Positions 44,431 through 53,701 are shown, numbered from the stretch's first letter. The stretch is DNA of 64,000 bases from Micromonospora siamensis (GCF_900090305.1 NZ_LT607751.1:4650001-4714000); one strand, 5' to 3'. Program-made: numbers and translations. The notes: generated by a model not told the origin, from the letters alone.

Positions 44431-44991
44431 ATGACCACGCTGGAGAACCGCCCGAACACCGCGCTGCTCGTCGTCGACGTGCAGAACGACGTCGTCGGCG
44501 GGGCATACCGCCGCGACGAGGTGGTGGCCACCATCGCCGACCTGGTGGAGAAGGCCCGCCGGGAGGGCGTCGCGGTGGTCTGGGTGCAGCACTCGGACGC
44601 GGGGTTGGAGCACGGCAGCGACGCGTGGCGGATCGTGCCGGAGCTGGTGCCGGCCGAGGGCGAGCCGATCGTGGAGAAGCACTACGGCGACTCGTTCGAG
44701 GACACCACCCTGGAGGCGGTCCTGGCCGACCGGGGCGTCGGGCGGCTCGTGGTGGCCGGCGCGGAGACCGACGCCTGCATCCGCTCGACGTTGCACGGCG
44801 CGTTCGTCCGCGGCTACGACACCACGCTGGTGGGCGACGCGCACACCGCGGGTGACAAGACGGCCTGGGGCGCGCCGCCGGTCGAGCAGGTGGTCGCGCA
44901 CACCAATCTGTACTGGGGGTTCCAGTCCGCGCCGGGGCGGGAGGCCGGCACGGTGGAGGCCAAGGAGGTCGACTTCGGGGCGCCGGCCTGA
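44431..44991 (+). CDS. Cysteine hydrolase, isochorismatase family
   Basis: A 186-residue cytosolic alpha/beta hydrolase. The catalytic triad of the family is visible: Asp in LLVVDVQNDV, Lys in VEKHYGDSF (near residue 89) and Cys in AGAETDACIRSTLHGA (near 113). Members cleave isochorismate, nicotinamide, or N-carbamoyl compounds; nothing in the sequence or context selects among these. ATG 44431 follows GGGGAAGAG. Monocistronic, convergent with the nucleotidyltransferase gene. Confidence 0.85.
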   Translation: MTTLENRPNTALLVVDVQNDVVGGAYRRDEVVATIADLVEKARREGVAVVWVQHSDAGLEHGSDAWRIVPELVPAEGEPIVEKHYGDSFEDTTLEAVLADRGVGRLVVAGAETDACIRSTLHGAFVRGYDTTLVGDAHTAGDKTAWGAPPVEQVVAHTNLYWGFQSAPGREAGTVEAKEVDFGAPA

Positions 44992-45007
44992 GGGCTGAGG
45001 CTCCGCG

Positions 45008-45619
45008 TCAGACGCCGACGCGCTGCTCGGGCACGGTCAGGCCGTAGAGCAGCATGAGCTCCGGGCTGTCCACCCGGCTGCCGTCGGCGACCGTGTCGCA
45101 GGCGATGTCGACGATCTGGTCCTTGTGCGCGAGCAGGTAGGGCCGGGCACCCACGTCGGCGCTGGCCAGGGTGGCGATGCCCGGCCAGTGCCGGCGCCCG
45201 AAGAGCATCGGGTAGCCACGCAGCCCGCTGTAGGTGGCGCAGACCAACACGTCCGGGTACGGCAGGGCGGTGACCCGGCGTACCGCGGCGGCGGTCAGGC
45301 CGGGCATGTCCACCGGCACCACCACGACCGCCTCGATGCCCTCGTCGGTGAGGGCGGCCAGCCCGGCGCGGATCGACGAGCCGACGCCGGTGCCCCAGGC
45401 GCGGTTGACCACGACGGTGGCACCGGTCAGGTCGGTCGTCTCGCGGACCTGTTCGGCCGCCGCCCCGAGCACGACCACGACCTGCCCGCAGCCCGCCTCG
45501 GTCATCGTGTCGATCATCCGGTTCACCAGGGGGCGCTCCCCCTGGTGCAGCAGCGCCTCGGGGCCACCGATACGGCGTCCGCCTCCCGCTGCGATGATCA
45601 TTGCTGCGATCCGGTTCAG
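45008..45619 (-). CDS. MocA/MobA-like nucleotidyltransferase
   Basis: GT-A-fold nucleotidyltransferase, about 200 residues, related to molybdenum-cofactor cytidylyltransferase MocA and MobA guanylyltransferase. AAMIIAAGGGRRIG is the nucleotide-binding loop, VVVVPVDMPGL holds the metal Asp, YPMLFGRRHW the second half. The Lys normally found in the GxxK of the loop is replaced by Glu (GGPEALL), so catalysis may differ. Start choice is open: CTG 45619 has GAGGGGG five bases upstream, ATG 45601 would cut into the first strand, and TTG 45727 has no ribosome site. No molybdenum-enzyme genes are adjacent. Confidence 0.72.
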   Translation of the reverse strand: MNRIAAMIIAAGGGRRIGGPEALLHQGERPLVNRMIDTMTEAGCGQVVVVLGAAAEQVRETTDLTGATVVVNRAWGTGVGSSIRAGLAALTDEGIEAVVVVPVDMPGLTAAAVRRVTALPYPDVLVCATYSGLRGYPMLFGRRHWPGIATLASADVGARPYLLAHKDQIVDIACDTVADGSRVDSPELMLLYGLTVPEQRVGV

Positions 45620-45743
45620 CTGTGCCCCCTCGACCGTGGGGACCGGCCGGGCGCGCAGGCGTCCGGTCCGTCCCGTCGTACGCACACCGGGCCCAACGAG
45701 CGCCGCCGGGACGGGGTAGCGGGGCAAATCGGAAATAATGCCG

Positions 45744-47420
45744 CTAGGCGGCGTCGGCGTAACAGTCGACGATGGACATGTCCAGCGGAAACCTGACCGG
45801 GGTCTCGCCGAACAGCAGCGCGGTCGCCCGCTCGCCGCAGCGCGTCACCGCCTCGGCCACCGCCTCCGCCTGCTCGGCCGGGCAGTGCACCACCACCTCG
45901 TCGTGCTGGAAGAAGACCAGCTCGGCGGGGGTGCGGGCGAGCGCCGTACGCAGCACCGCCAGCAGGGTGGAGGCCCACTCGGCGGCGGTGGCCTGGATGA
46001 CGAAGTTGCGGGTGAACCGGCCCCGGGACCGGGCCGCCCGGGCTCCCGGGCTCTGCGGGTCGGCCACCGGCTCCGGGTCCAGCCCCGGCAGGCCGTCGCC
46101 GAAGCCGGCCGAGCCCGGCGGGCAGGTACGCCCCAGCCACGACCGGACCAGCCCGCCCGCCTCCCCCGTGCGGGCGGCCGCCTCCACGTGGCCGAACGCG
46201 ACCGGATAGTTGCGCCGCAGCACGGCCAGCGCTGGCACGGCGGCACCACCGGTCTGCCCGTACATCGCGCCGAGCAGGGCCACCTTGGCCTTCGCCCGGT
46301 CACCGCCGAACGCGTCCCGGGCCAACGCCGCGTAGAGGTCGCCGGCCCCACCGGCCGCCGCCAACCGGGCGTCCCCGGAGACCGCGGCGAGCACCCGCGG
46401 CTCCAACTGGCCGGCGTCGGCGACCACGAACCGGTGGCCCGGGTCGGCGACGACCGCCCGCCGGATCACCTTGGGGATCTGCAACGCGCCCCCACCCCGG
46501 GTGGCCCACCGGCCGGAGACCACCCCGGCCGGCACGTACTCGGGGCGGAAGCGACCGCCGGCCACCCAGGCGTCCCGCCAGGCCCAGCCGTGCGCCGTCC
46601 AGATCCGGTAGAGCTCCTTGTATTCCAGCACCAACGGCACCGCGGGATGGTCGACGCCGCGCAGCACCCAGGCCCGGGTGTTGGGCAGCTCCACCCCGGC
46701 GCGGGCGAACGCCCGGATCAGCTCGGCCGGTGAGTCGATGTGCAGGCCGGGCACCCCGAGCAGCTCGGCGATCCGGGCCGACAGCTCGGCCAGCCGGCGC
46801 GGCTGACCGCCCACCGGGGAGGGTCCGCCGAGCAGCTCGGTGAGGATCGCGTCGTGCACGTCGACCCGCCAGGGCAGGCCGGCGGCGCCCATCTCGGCGG
46901 CCACCAGCACGCCGGCCGACTCGGCGGCGACCAGCAGCCGGAACCGGCCGGGATGCTCGGTCGCCGCGATCCGGGTGAGCTGGTCTGCGTACACCCGGGT
47001 CAACGCCGTGATGCCCGGGCCCGGCGGCCCGGACGGGGTGTCGAAGAGGGCGCCCTGGGCATGGCCGGGCGGCTCGGGCTGGCGGGGCGGCGGGTCCGCC
47101 GGCACCGGCGCGCCGCTGAGCCGGGCCCAGGCCGCGGCGAGCGAGCGCGGCTCGCCCCAGCGGCCGGCGTGGCCGAGCAGCAGCGCCTCGGTCAGCTCCA
47201 CGTCGTGGCAGCGGTCCAACCGGATCCCGGCGCGCAGCAGCGCCGGATAGATCGCGGCGCCGGTGGCCCAGACCCAGCGCGGGCGGTCGGCGGCCTCCCG
47301 GGCGGCGACCGCCGCGACCAGGTCGGTGACCGGTTCGGCGGGCCCGGCCGGCTGCCCGGCCGCGTCGAGGGGTTGCAGCTCTCCCCCGCCTCGCTCGTCC
47401 GACACCACCGCCACCAGCAC
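45744..47420 (-). CDS. Actinobacterial bifunctional 3'-5' exonuclease/DNA polymerase (Pol I-like)
   Basis: A shortened family-A polymerase of about 558 residues. Polymerase motif A appears as VVADAGQLEPRVLAAVSGD (near 335; the usual is DYSQIELR), the O-helix as RAKAKVALLGAMYGQ, and motif C as FFQHDEVVVHCPAE (near 505). The N-terminal third is a degenerate exonuclease-like domain (WVWATGAAIYPALLRAGI, DVELTEALLLGHAG). There is no 5'-nuclease domain, so this is not the replicative-repair PolA. Homologs are widespread in actinobacteria next to no fixed partner; probably a repair polymerase. Start is uncertain: GTG 47420 fits homologs, TTG 47450 is possible; neither has a strong ribosome site. Confidence 0.8.
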   Translation of the reverse strand: MLVAVVSDERGGGELQPLDAAGQPAGPAEPVTDLVAAVAAREAADRPRWVWATGAAIYPALLRAGIRLDRCHDVELTEALLLGHAGRWGEPRSLAAAWARLSGAPVPADPPPRQPEPPGHAQGALFDTPSGPPGPGITALTRVYADQLTRIAATEHPGRFRLLVAAESAGVLVAAEMGAAGLPWRVDVHDAILTELLGGPSPVGGQPRRLAELSARIAELLGVPGLHIDSPAELIRAFARAGVELPNTRAWVLRGVDHPAVPLVLEYKELYRIWTAHGWAWRDAWVAGGRFRPEYVPAGVVSGRWATRGGGALQIPKVIRRAVVADPGHRFVVADAGQLEPRVLAAVSGDARLAAAGGAGDLYAALARDAFGGDRAKAKVALLGAMYGQTGGAAVPALAVLRRNYPVAFGHVEAAARTGEAGGLVRSWLGRTCPPGSAGFGDGLPGLDPEPVADPQSPGARAARSRGRFTRNFVIQATAAEWASTLLAVLRTALARTPAELVFFQHDEVVVHCPAEQAEAVAEAVTRCGERATALLFGETPVRFPLDMSIVDCYADAA

Positions 47421-47457
47421 GGACGCGATTCTGCCTCGGCCCTGCGACAACCCCGGC

Positions 47458-48303
47458 TCAGGGCCAGAGCGCGGCGACGTGCTCCGCGTGGGCGGCGCCC
47501 ACCCGACGTCCCTCGCGGGCGGCCGGGCCCCGGGTGGCCGGGGAGAGCGCGTTGACGCCGAACGCCTGGACCGAGGCCGGATCGGCGTCGATCACGTGCA
47601 CCGCCGCCGGCGCCAGGGTCTCGATCTCCTCGGTGAGGTTCCCCCACGGCTCCGCCGTGGCCGCGAGGACGGGACGGATGATCAGCACGTGCGCGGCACC
47701 CGCGGCCAGGTCGGCGTTCGCCGCCGACCACGCGCCGCCGTCCATCAGGCGGCGGTCACCGATGGTGACGACCGGCCACACCCCCGGTACCGCGGCGCTG
47801 GCGGCGACCGCGTCGAGCAGGTCGACCCCCGAGTCGCGGGTCAGCACGACCCGCTCGCCGGTGTCGGTGTCGACGGCGGTGACCAGCAGGCGCCGGTCCG
47901 GCCACCGCTTGACCGGCAGCCGGGCGTCCACCGCCGCCAACCGCACCGACGGGTGGACGGTGTCGGCGGCCAGCGCCAGCCGGCCGACCCGCCGCCGGGC
48001 CTCCTCCGGGGTCGCCGCGCCGGCCATCGCCGCGGCCAGGTCGGCGAGGAGCACGTCGTTGTCGATCTCCACCTCGATCTCGGCGCTGCCCGGGCGCAAC
48101 TGCGCCTGGTAGAGCTCGTCCAGCGGAACGCCGCTGGTGATCTGGGCCGCGACGGAGGCGCCCGCCGAGGTGCCGACCACCACGTCGGCGGCGAGGATCC
48201 GGTCGGTGAGGGCGGGCTCGGCGTCGGCGAGGCCGCGCAGGACGCCGAGTTCCCAGGCGATGCCGGCGACGCCGCCACCGGCCAGGACGAGTGCGGTGCT
48301 CAC
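47458..48303 (-). CDS. Patatin-like phospholipase family protein
   Basis: Serine lipid acyl hydrolase of 281 residues. The oxyanion loop ALVLAGGGVAGIAWELGVL is at the N-terminus, the nucleophile elbow GTSAGAS follows near residue 45, and the catalytic Asp is in RLMDGGAWSAAN (near 190), giving the complete Ser-Asp dyad. No signal peptide or membrane segment. The GTG at 48303 begins the first strand directly; there is no ribosome site and an AGACT-like -10 lies seven bases upstream. Divergent from the phosphotransferase gene. Confidence 0.87.
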   Translation of the reverse strand: MSTALVLAGGGVAGIAWELGVLRGLADAEPALTDRILAADVVVGTSAGASVAAQITSGVPLDELYQAQLRPGSAEIEVEIDNDVLLADLAAAMAGAATPEEARRRVGRLALAADTVHPSVRLAAVDARLPVKRWPDRRLLVTAVDTDTGERVVLTRDSGVDLLDAVAASAAVPGVWPVVTIGDRRLMDGGAWSAANADLAAGAAHVLIIRPVLAATAEPWGNLTEEIETLAPAAVHVIDADPASVQAFGVNALSPATRGPAAREGRRVGAAHAEHVAALWP

Positions 48304-48390
48304 CCGGCCGAGTCTGGCACGGTGGTGGGGAAGGCGGAGGCCCATCCGGCGGACATGCCGCGACCGGACCCCCTGAAAGCGAGATACGCA

Positions 48391-49284
48391 GTGAACCAGG
48401 ACCTGCACGTCGAGGTGCCGCTGGTGCGCCGACTGGTCGCCAGTCAGTTTCCCGAGTGGGCCGACCTGCCGATCCGGCCGGTCGACGCGGACGGCAGGGA
48501 CAACGACGTCTTCCGACTCGGCGGCGACCTCTGCGTGCGGCTTTCCCGCCGGGCACTGGGCGCCCGACACCTGACCACCGAGTGCCGGTGGCTGCCGGTG
48601 CTGGCCCCGCACCTGACGCTACCGGTGCCCGTGCCGGTGGGGCGAGGCGTGCCGTCGGCGGAGTACCCGTTGCCCTGGAGCGTGACCCGGTGGCTGCCCG
48701 GGCGGACGGCGGCGCTGGAGCCCGTACGCGACGAGATCGGGGCCGCCGACGAACTGGCTCGGTTCATCGCCGCGCTACGGGCGGTCGACCCCACCGGTGG
48801 CCCGGCGAGCGAACTGCGTGGCGTACCCCTCCGCGAGCGGGACGCCGCCGTACGAGCGGCGATCGCAGGCGCGACCGACCGTGATCGAGCCGGCCTGACG
48901 GAAGTGTGGGACAGCGCCCTCACCGCGCCGCCGTGGACCGGCGCGAGAGGGTGGAACCACGGCGACCTGCACCCGGCGAACCTGCTGGTCGTGGACGGCC
49001 GGCTGACCGCCGTCATCGACTTCGGCCTGCTCGGCGTCGGCGACCCGGACGTCGACCTCGCCGTGGCCTGGACGGCGCTCTCCCGACGGGCGCGGGAGCA
49101 CTTCCGGGCCTCGTCGGGCACCGACGATGCGACCTGGCGTCGGGCCCGGGGCCGCGCCCTCGACTTCGGGCTCATGTGTTCCGCCCACGCGGACCCGCTC
49201 ACGATCACCGCGCAGGTGGGCCGCCGTACCGTCGACGAGGTGCTCGCCGACGAACCGCGGCCCACGGCGTCGCGGCTTCCGTAG
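48391..49284 (+). CDS. Aminoglycoside phosphotransferase (APH) family protein
   Basis: Kinase-fold small-molecule phosphotransferase of 297 residues. Catalytic HxDxxxxN is WNHGDLHPANLLVVDG (near 188-200), the metal-binding DFG equivalent VIDFGLLGVGDPDVDLA follows. The N-terminal region VRRLVASQFPEWADLPIRPV is common to a broad actinobacterial subfamily annotated as APH/hydroxyurea phosphotransferase-like. Start: GTG 48391 agrees with that N-terminus, while ATG 48355 would add 12 residues. Actual substrate, including any antibiotic, is unknown; resistance should not be assumed. Confidence 0.83.
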   Translation: MNQDLHVEVPLVRRLVASQFPEWADLPIRPVDADGRDNDVFRLGGDLCVRLSRRALGARHLTTECRWLPVLAPHLTLPVPVPVGRGVPSAEYPLPWSVTRWLPGRTAALEPVRDEIGAADELARFIAALRAVDPTGGPASELRGVPLRERDAAVRAAIAGATDRDRAGLTEVWDSALTAPPWTGARGWNHGDLHPANLLVVDGRLTAVIDFGLLGVGDPDVDLAVAWTALSRRAREHFRASSGTDDATWRRARGRALDFGLMCSAHADPLTITAQVGRRTVDEVLADEPRPTASRLP

Positions 49285-49349
49285 GCGACGGCCGGAAGCC
49301 GACCGGCCCCCTCCGGTTCCGTTGTGGCGTCAGGGTCGTACCGGCGGCG

Positions 49350-50291
49350 CTACTTTCCCACGCCCGCCGTCAGCCCCGACTGAACCTGGCGCTGGAACAC
49401 GATGTAGACGATCAGCACCGGCAGCATCGCCATCGTGACCCCGGCGAACAGTCCCGACCAGTCCGACTTGTAGCCCTGGTTCACCGACAGCTCGATCAGC
49501 CCCTGCGAGATCACCTGGTGCTTCGGCTCCCCCGCCACCGACTGCATCAGCAGGGTGGGCAGGTACCACTGGTTCCACTGGCCGAGCACGTTGAAGATGC
49601 CGATGCTGATCAGGCCCGGCTTGGCCATCGGCAGCATGACGCTGAAGAAGAGCCGGCTGTGCGAGGCCCCGTCGACCAGGGCCGCCTCGGCGATCGAGTC
49701 GGGCAGCGTCCGGAAGAACGAGTGCATGAAGAAGATGGTGAACGACAGCGACCAGGCGACGTAGACCACGATCAGCATGAGGTGCCTGTTCGGCCCGAGC
49801 AGCGGGAAGACGATCCCCATGTTGTAGACGCCCTTGAACAGGGGCACCGCCGCCAGGTAGATCGGCAGGGTCAGGCCGGACAGGAACATGTAGTAGATGG
49901 CCCGGTTGCCGCGGAACTCGTACCGGGCCAGCACGTACGCGGCCATCGAGCCGAGCAGCATGGTGAGGGTGACGCTACCGGCCAGCACCAGCACGGTGTT
50001 GAGGAAGAACGCGCCCAGGTGTCCCTCGCCCCAGGCCCGGGCGAAGTTCTCGAAGTGCAGCTTGTCGGGGATCAACGACAGCGGCTCGCGGATCACCTCG
50101 GAGTCGTCCTTGAGCGCCGACATCACCACCCACAGCAGCGGGTAGATCACCATCAGCGCCCACACCACCAGGAACAGGTGCGAGAAGCCGTTGAAGAAGC
50201 GTACGCCGATCCCGGGCCCCACCGGCCGGGACCGCGCGGGCGCGGTGGCGGGCGGGGCCTGGTCCGTGCGGTCGTGCGTCGTGGTGCTCAT
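49350..50291 (-). CDS. ngcG: N-acetylglucosamine/chitobiose ABC transporter permease NgcG (MalG family)
   Basis: Inner-membrane CUT1 permease of 313 residues with six membrane segments. The EAA loop is EAALVDGASHSRLFFSVMLP and the C-terminus FQRQVQSGLTAGVGK is MalG-like. ATG 50291 follows GAGGAGG. It is the last gene of the operon whose binding protein resembles NgcE, which sets the substrate assignment. No ATPase gene follows, so the complex must borrow one. Confidence 0.8.
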   Translation of the reverse strand: MSTTTHDRTDQAPPATAPARSRPVGPGIGVRFFNGFSHLFLVVWALMVIYPLLWVVMSALKDDSEVIREPLSLIPDKLHFENFARAWGEGHLGAFFLNTVLVLAGSVTLTMLLGSMAAYVLARYEFRGNRAIYYMFLSGLTLPIYLAAVPLFKGVYNMGIVFPLLGPNRHLMLIVVYVAWSLSFTIFFMHSFFRTLPDSIAEAALVDGASHSRLFFSVMLPMAKPGLISIGIFNVLGQWNQWYLPTLLMQSVAGEPKHQVISQGLIELSVNQGYKSDWSGLFAGVTMAMLPVLIVYIVFQRQVQSGLTAGVGK

Positions 50292-50304
50292 CGTCCAGAC
50301 CTCC

Positions 50305-51246
50305 TCAGTACTCGATCCGCTCACGGCGGGTGATCCGGAGCTGCGCGGCGGCGAGCAGGATCGTGAAGATCGCCAGTGCCACGCCCATCGCGCAGGCGTA
50401 GCCGAACTGGCCCTTCTGGAACGCGGTGAAGTTGAGCACCGACGCGAAGATCTCGCTGGCGTGGTCGGGGCCGCCCTGGCTGGGCGTCATCACGAAGACC
50501 AGCGCGTACATGTCCAGCGCGATGAAGCCCAGGTAGACCCAGGCCACCGAGATGGTGTCGCGCAGCAGCGGCAGGGTGATCCGGAAGAAGGTGTGGAAGC
50601 GGCTGGCCCCGTCGAGGAGGGCCGCCTCGTAGATGTCCTTCGGGATGGACTGCATGGCCGCGGAGAAGAGCACCATGTAGAAGCCGGCGCCGCTCCAGAC
50701 CGCGATCAGCAGCAGCCACCACAGCACCGCCGGTACGCCGAGGAAGGGCTCCGGGTCGGCGGTGAAGGCGATCGGGTTGTCGGCGTCGACCAGCCCGACC
50801 TTGATCAGCAGCCCGTTGATCAGTCCCTGCCCGTCGGTGCGGTAGATCTGCTGCCACATCACCGCGATGACGACCAGTGACAGCACCTGCGGGAAGAAGA
50901 AGACGACCTTGTAGAGGCCGGAGCCGAACACCCCCCGGATGCCGGCCCTGTCCTCGCGTCCGCCCACGTTGAGCAGGAACGCGAGGAACAAGGCCAGCCC
51001 GATGGTGAACAGCGGCACGGTGATCAGGAAGAACACGTTGTGCCAGAAGGCCTTGCGGATCAGCTCGTCGGACAGCAGCCGGACGTAGTTGTCCAGCCCG
51101 ACGAACTCCTGCCGGTCGGAGTACCCTCCCCAGTCGGTCAGCGAGTAGCCGGCCGCCTGGGCGAAGGGCCACACCACGTAGAAGAGGTACAGCGCGACGG
51201 GCAGGGCCAGGAAGCCCGTGACGAAACGCGCGACACCGTGCCGCAT
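50305..51246 (-). CDS. ngcF: N-acetylglucosamine/chitobiose ABC transporter permease NgcF (MalF family)
   Basis: Inner-membrane permease, 313 residues. It begins ARFVTGFLALPVALYLFYVV, has a GYSLTDWGGYSDRQEFVGLD periplasmic-side segment, and the EAA loop EAALLDGASRFHTFFRITLP. ATG 51246 lies 23 bases after the ngcE stop; a GAGGAAGTGA stretch precedes it. It pairs with NgcG 13 bases downstream. Substrate is assigned by the operon context. Confidence 0.8.
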   Translation of the reverse strand: MRHGVARFVTGFLALPVALYLFYVVWPFAQAAGYSLTDWGGYSDRQEFVGLDNYVRLLSDELIRKAFWHNVFFLITVPLFTIGLALFLAFLLNVGGREDRAGIRGVFGSGLYKVVFFFPQVLSLVVIAVMWQQIYRTDGQGLINGLLIKVGLVDADNPIAFTADPEPFLGVPAVLWWLLLIAVWSGAGFYMVLFSAAMQSIPKDIYEAALLDGASRFHTFFRITLPLLRDTISVAWVYLGFIALDMYALVFVMTPSQGGPDHASEIFASVLNFTAFQKGQFGYACAMGVALAIFTILLAAAQLRITRRERIEY

Positions 51247-51269
51247 GGGACTCACTTCCTCGTTCAGCG

Positions 51270-52688
51270 TCAGGCGGTGCGGGTCTGCTTCTTGATCGAC
51301 GAGTCCTTGGCGACCTTGTCGGCCGCCTGCTGCATCCGGTCGACGAACTGCTGCGCGGTGAGCCGGCCGGCCATCAGCTCCTCGGAGAGGTTCTGGCTCT
51401 CCTTGTCCAGGTCGGCGTAGAAGTCCCAGAACTTGGTCTTGATCAGGTCCTTGGGGGCGTTCTTCATCAGCTCGTTGGCGGTGGACAGCGCCGAGTCCTG
51501 CACGTTGTCGCCGGAGCCCTTGGTGGAGGCCAGCGACTTGGTCAGCTCGGCGTACTTCGCCGAGCCGGCCTTGGAGAGCACCGCCCGCAGGAACTCCTTG
51601 GCGGCGGCCTTGTTCGGCGCCTTGCTCGGCACCACCAGGCCCTCGCCGGCGCCGGCGAAGACGTCCTTGGGCGCCTTGTCGCTGGCGCCGAGGCCCCAGT
51701 AGTCCGACAGCTTCATCTCGAAGCCCGGCGGGATGGTGGAGGCCATCTCGTTCTTCAGCCAGGTGCCGACCTGGATGAAGGCGGCCTTGCCGTCCAGCCA
51801 CGCCTGCTGCGACTGGGTGTGGTTGAGCTTGCCCGGCAGCAGCAGCTTGTCCTTGACCAGCTTCTCCCAGGCCTGGAGCGCCGGCAGGATCCCGTCGGCC
51901 TTCCAGGCGTTCTCCTTGAGGTTGTCGATGTCGACCACGGCCTGCTTGCCGGCGGACTTCCAGATGGTCGCCATCAGCGCCCAGCGCGGGTAGTAGCCGT
52001 GCACCGCGTCGTGGACGTACGGCGCGATGCCCTTGGCCTTGATCTTCGGCGCGAGGGCGAAGAACTCGTCGAAGGTGGTCGGCGGGGTCCAGCCCTCCTT
52101 GTCGAAGAGCGCGCCGTTGTACCAGTTGCCCCAGACCGTGAAGGCCACGTTGACGACGTAGAACTTGCCGTCGAAGGTGCCGTCCTCGCGGGTGCCGGGC
52201 AGCAGGGTGTCGCCCACCGTGCCGCCGCCCTCCCAGGCCGGCGCGGCGAGCACGTCGTCCAGCGGCTCGATCGCGCCCTCGTTGATCAGCGTGCTGATGT
52301 CCATCATGTCGGCGCCGGAGTTCATCACCAGGTCGCTCGGCTGGGTGGCCATCTTCGGCTGCTCTTCGGTCTTGATCTTCTGGGTGGAGCTCATGTTGAC
52401 CGTGACGTTCGGGTGCTTGCCGTTGAAGACGACCTTGTCCTCCTTGGCCCACTGGTCGCCGAGGCCGCCGTTGAAGATGACCACCTTGACCGCGCTGCCG
52501 TCCTTGACGCCGAACGGGTTGTCCGCGCTGGTGGTCCCGCCACCGCTCTCGGTGGACTTGGCCGGCTCGCTGCCGGCGCAGGCGCTGAGCAGGCCGGCGG
52601 CCGGGGTGACGAGCAGGCCCGCCGCGGCGGCGCGGCGCAGCAGGGAACGGCGGCTCAGGTCGGCCGGGTTCTCGGGGATAACCGCCAT
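51270..52688 (-). CDS. ngcE: N-acetylglucosamine/diacetylchitobiose-binding lipoprotein NgcE
   Basis: Exported binding lipoprotein of 472 residues. The signal carries a twin-arginine motif (SRRSLL) and lipobox LSAC, so Tat export is likely. From memory it resembles Streptomyces NgcE: ADNPFGVKDGSAVKVVIFNG near residue 55, SSTQKI and QPSDLVMNSGADMMD after it, and AWLDGKAAFIQVGTWLKNE in the second lobe. It would bind GlcNAc or (GlcNAc)2 produced by chitinases. ATG 52688 has AAGGAG upstream. The gene follows the RpiR regulator by 47 bases, so regulator and transporter are probably one transcript. Confidence 0.82.
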   Translation of the reverse strand: MAVIPENPADLSRRSLLRRAAAAGLLVTPAAGLLSACAGSEPAKSTESGGGTTSADNPFGVKDGSAVKVVIFNGGLGDQWAKEDKVVFNGKHPNVTVNMSSTQKIKTEEQPKMATQPSDLVMNSGADMMDISTLINEGAIEPLDDVLAAPAWEGGGTVGDTLLPGTREDGTFDGKFYVVNVAFTVWGNWYNGALFDKEGWTPPTTFDEFFALAPKIKAKGIAPYVHDAVHGYYPRWALMATIWKSAGKQAVVDIDNLKENAWKADGILPALQAWEKLVKDKLLLPGKLNHTQSQQAWLDGKAAFIQVGTWLKNEMASTIPPGFEMKLSDYWGLGASDKAPKDVFAGAGEGLVVPSKAPNKAAAKEFLRAVLSKAGSAKYAELTKSLASTKGSGDNVQDSALSTANELMKNAPKDLIKTKFWDFYADLDKESQNLSEELMAGRLTAQQFVDRMQQAADKVAKDSSIKKQTRTA

Positions 52689-52735
52689 CTCGATCTCTCC
52701 TTGTGGTGTTGGGGCGAGGTGGAATGCGTCCGCGA

Positions 52736-53701
52736 TCACGGGGTGACCCCCTTCGCGGCCTTGTGCCCGTCGACGGCCTGGGCGGTACGCCGGAAGGCCG
52801 CGTGGGCGCGGTCGTGGGTGCGCTGGGCGACCGCGATGTAGAGCAGGTCGAGCACCACCAGCTGGGGATGCCGCGCGGAGAGCGCGTCGGGCCGGAAGCT
52901 GGTGGCCTGGCTGGCGGTGAGGAGCACGACGTCGGCCAGCTCGGCCAGGGGCGAGCGGGGGAAGCCGGTCAACGCGACGGTGGTGGCGCCGCGGCTGCCC
53001 GCCTCGGCGAGCATCTCGATGGTCTCCCGGGTCTGCCCGGTGTGTGAGACCCCGAGGCCGACGTCGCCGGGGCCGAGCAGCGCGGCCCCGGCCAGCCCCT
53101 CGTGCACGTCGCTCCAGGCCCACACGGCCACTCCGATGCGGTGCAGGCTGGCCTGCATCTCGGTGCCGACCAGGGCGCTGCCGCCGGCGCCGAAGATGGC
53201 GACCCGGGTGGCCCCGGCGATCGCCGTGGCGGCCCGCTCGACCTCGGCGAGGTCGAGCCGGGCGGCGGTGTCGTGCATGGCCCGGGTGTCGGCGGCCATG
53301 ATCTGGTCGAGTACGCGGGACAGCGGGTCGCCGGGCTCGATCTCGCGCCCGATGTCCACGGTCCAGCCGGCCGAGCGGGCCCGCCCCGTCTCGGCGGCGA
53401 TGCCGAGGCGCAGGTCGGCGTAGCCGTCGAAGCCCATCGCCCGACAGAACCGGGTGATCGTGGCCGGCGACGTGCCGCTGCGCTCGGCCAGCTCCACGAT
53501 GGTCGCCCGGGCCGCCGCCTCCGGGTCGCTGAGCACGTGCTCGGCGACCCGGCGCAGCGCCCCGGTCAGCTCCTCCGTGCCGGCCCGGACCCTGACCAGC
53601 ACGCCCTCGGCGACGGTGGCGCCCGTCGCGCCCCGCCGCTCCGCCACGTCGGCGTCGACCAGGGCGGTCCCCGCGCCGGTGTCCACCTCGTGTTCGGCCA
53701 T
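52736..53701 (-). CDS. MurR/RpiR-family transcriptional regulator with SIS domain
   Basis: A 321-residue regulator. N-terminal helix-turn-helix (about 40-105) contains IVELAERSGTSPATITRFCR; the C-terminal SIS domain (about 150-285) has ATRVAIFGAGGSALVGTEMQ and GLGVSHTGQTRETIEM, which bind phosphosugars. The context, an NgcEFG importer downstream and a BadF-type kinase divergent, suggests it senses GlcNAc-6-phosphate or a related amino-sugar phosphate. The candidate operator at 53737-53750 overlaps its promoter, consistent with autoregulation. The ATG at 53701 begins the protein. Confidence 0.87.
   Translation of the reverse strand: MAEHEVDTGAGTALVDADVAERRGATGATVAEGVLVRVRAGTEELTGALRRVAEHVLSDPEAAARATIVELAERSGTSPATITRFCRAMGFDGYADLRLGIAAETGRARSAGWTVDIGREIEPGDPLSRVLDQIMAADTRAMHDTAARLDLAEVERAATAIAGATRVAIFGAGGSALVGTEMQASLHRIGVAVWAWSDVHEGLAGAALLGPGDVGLGVSHTGQTRETIEMLAEAGSRGATTVALTGFPRSPLAELADVVLLTASQATSFRPDALSARHPQLVVLDLLYIAVAQRTHDRAHAAFRRTAQAVDGHKAAKGVTP

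Noticed and set aside
45601..45727. Extended N-terminus of the MocA-like protein from TTG 45727
   Set aside because: No ribosome site and the added residues do not fit the family.
48391..49284. Antibiotic resistance by the APH-like protein
   Set aside because: The family is broad and nothing in the sequence or context shows an aminoglycoside substrate.
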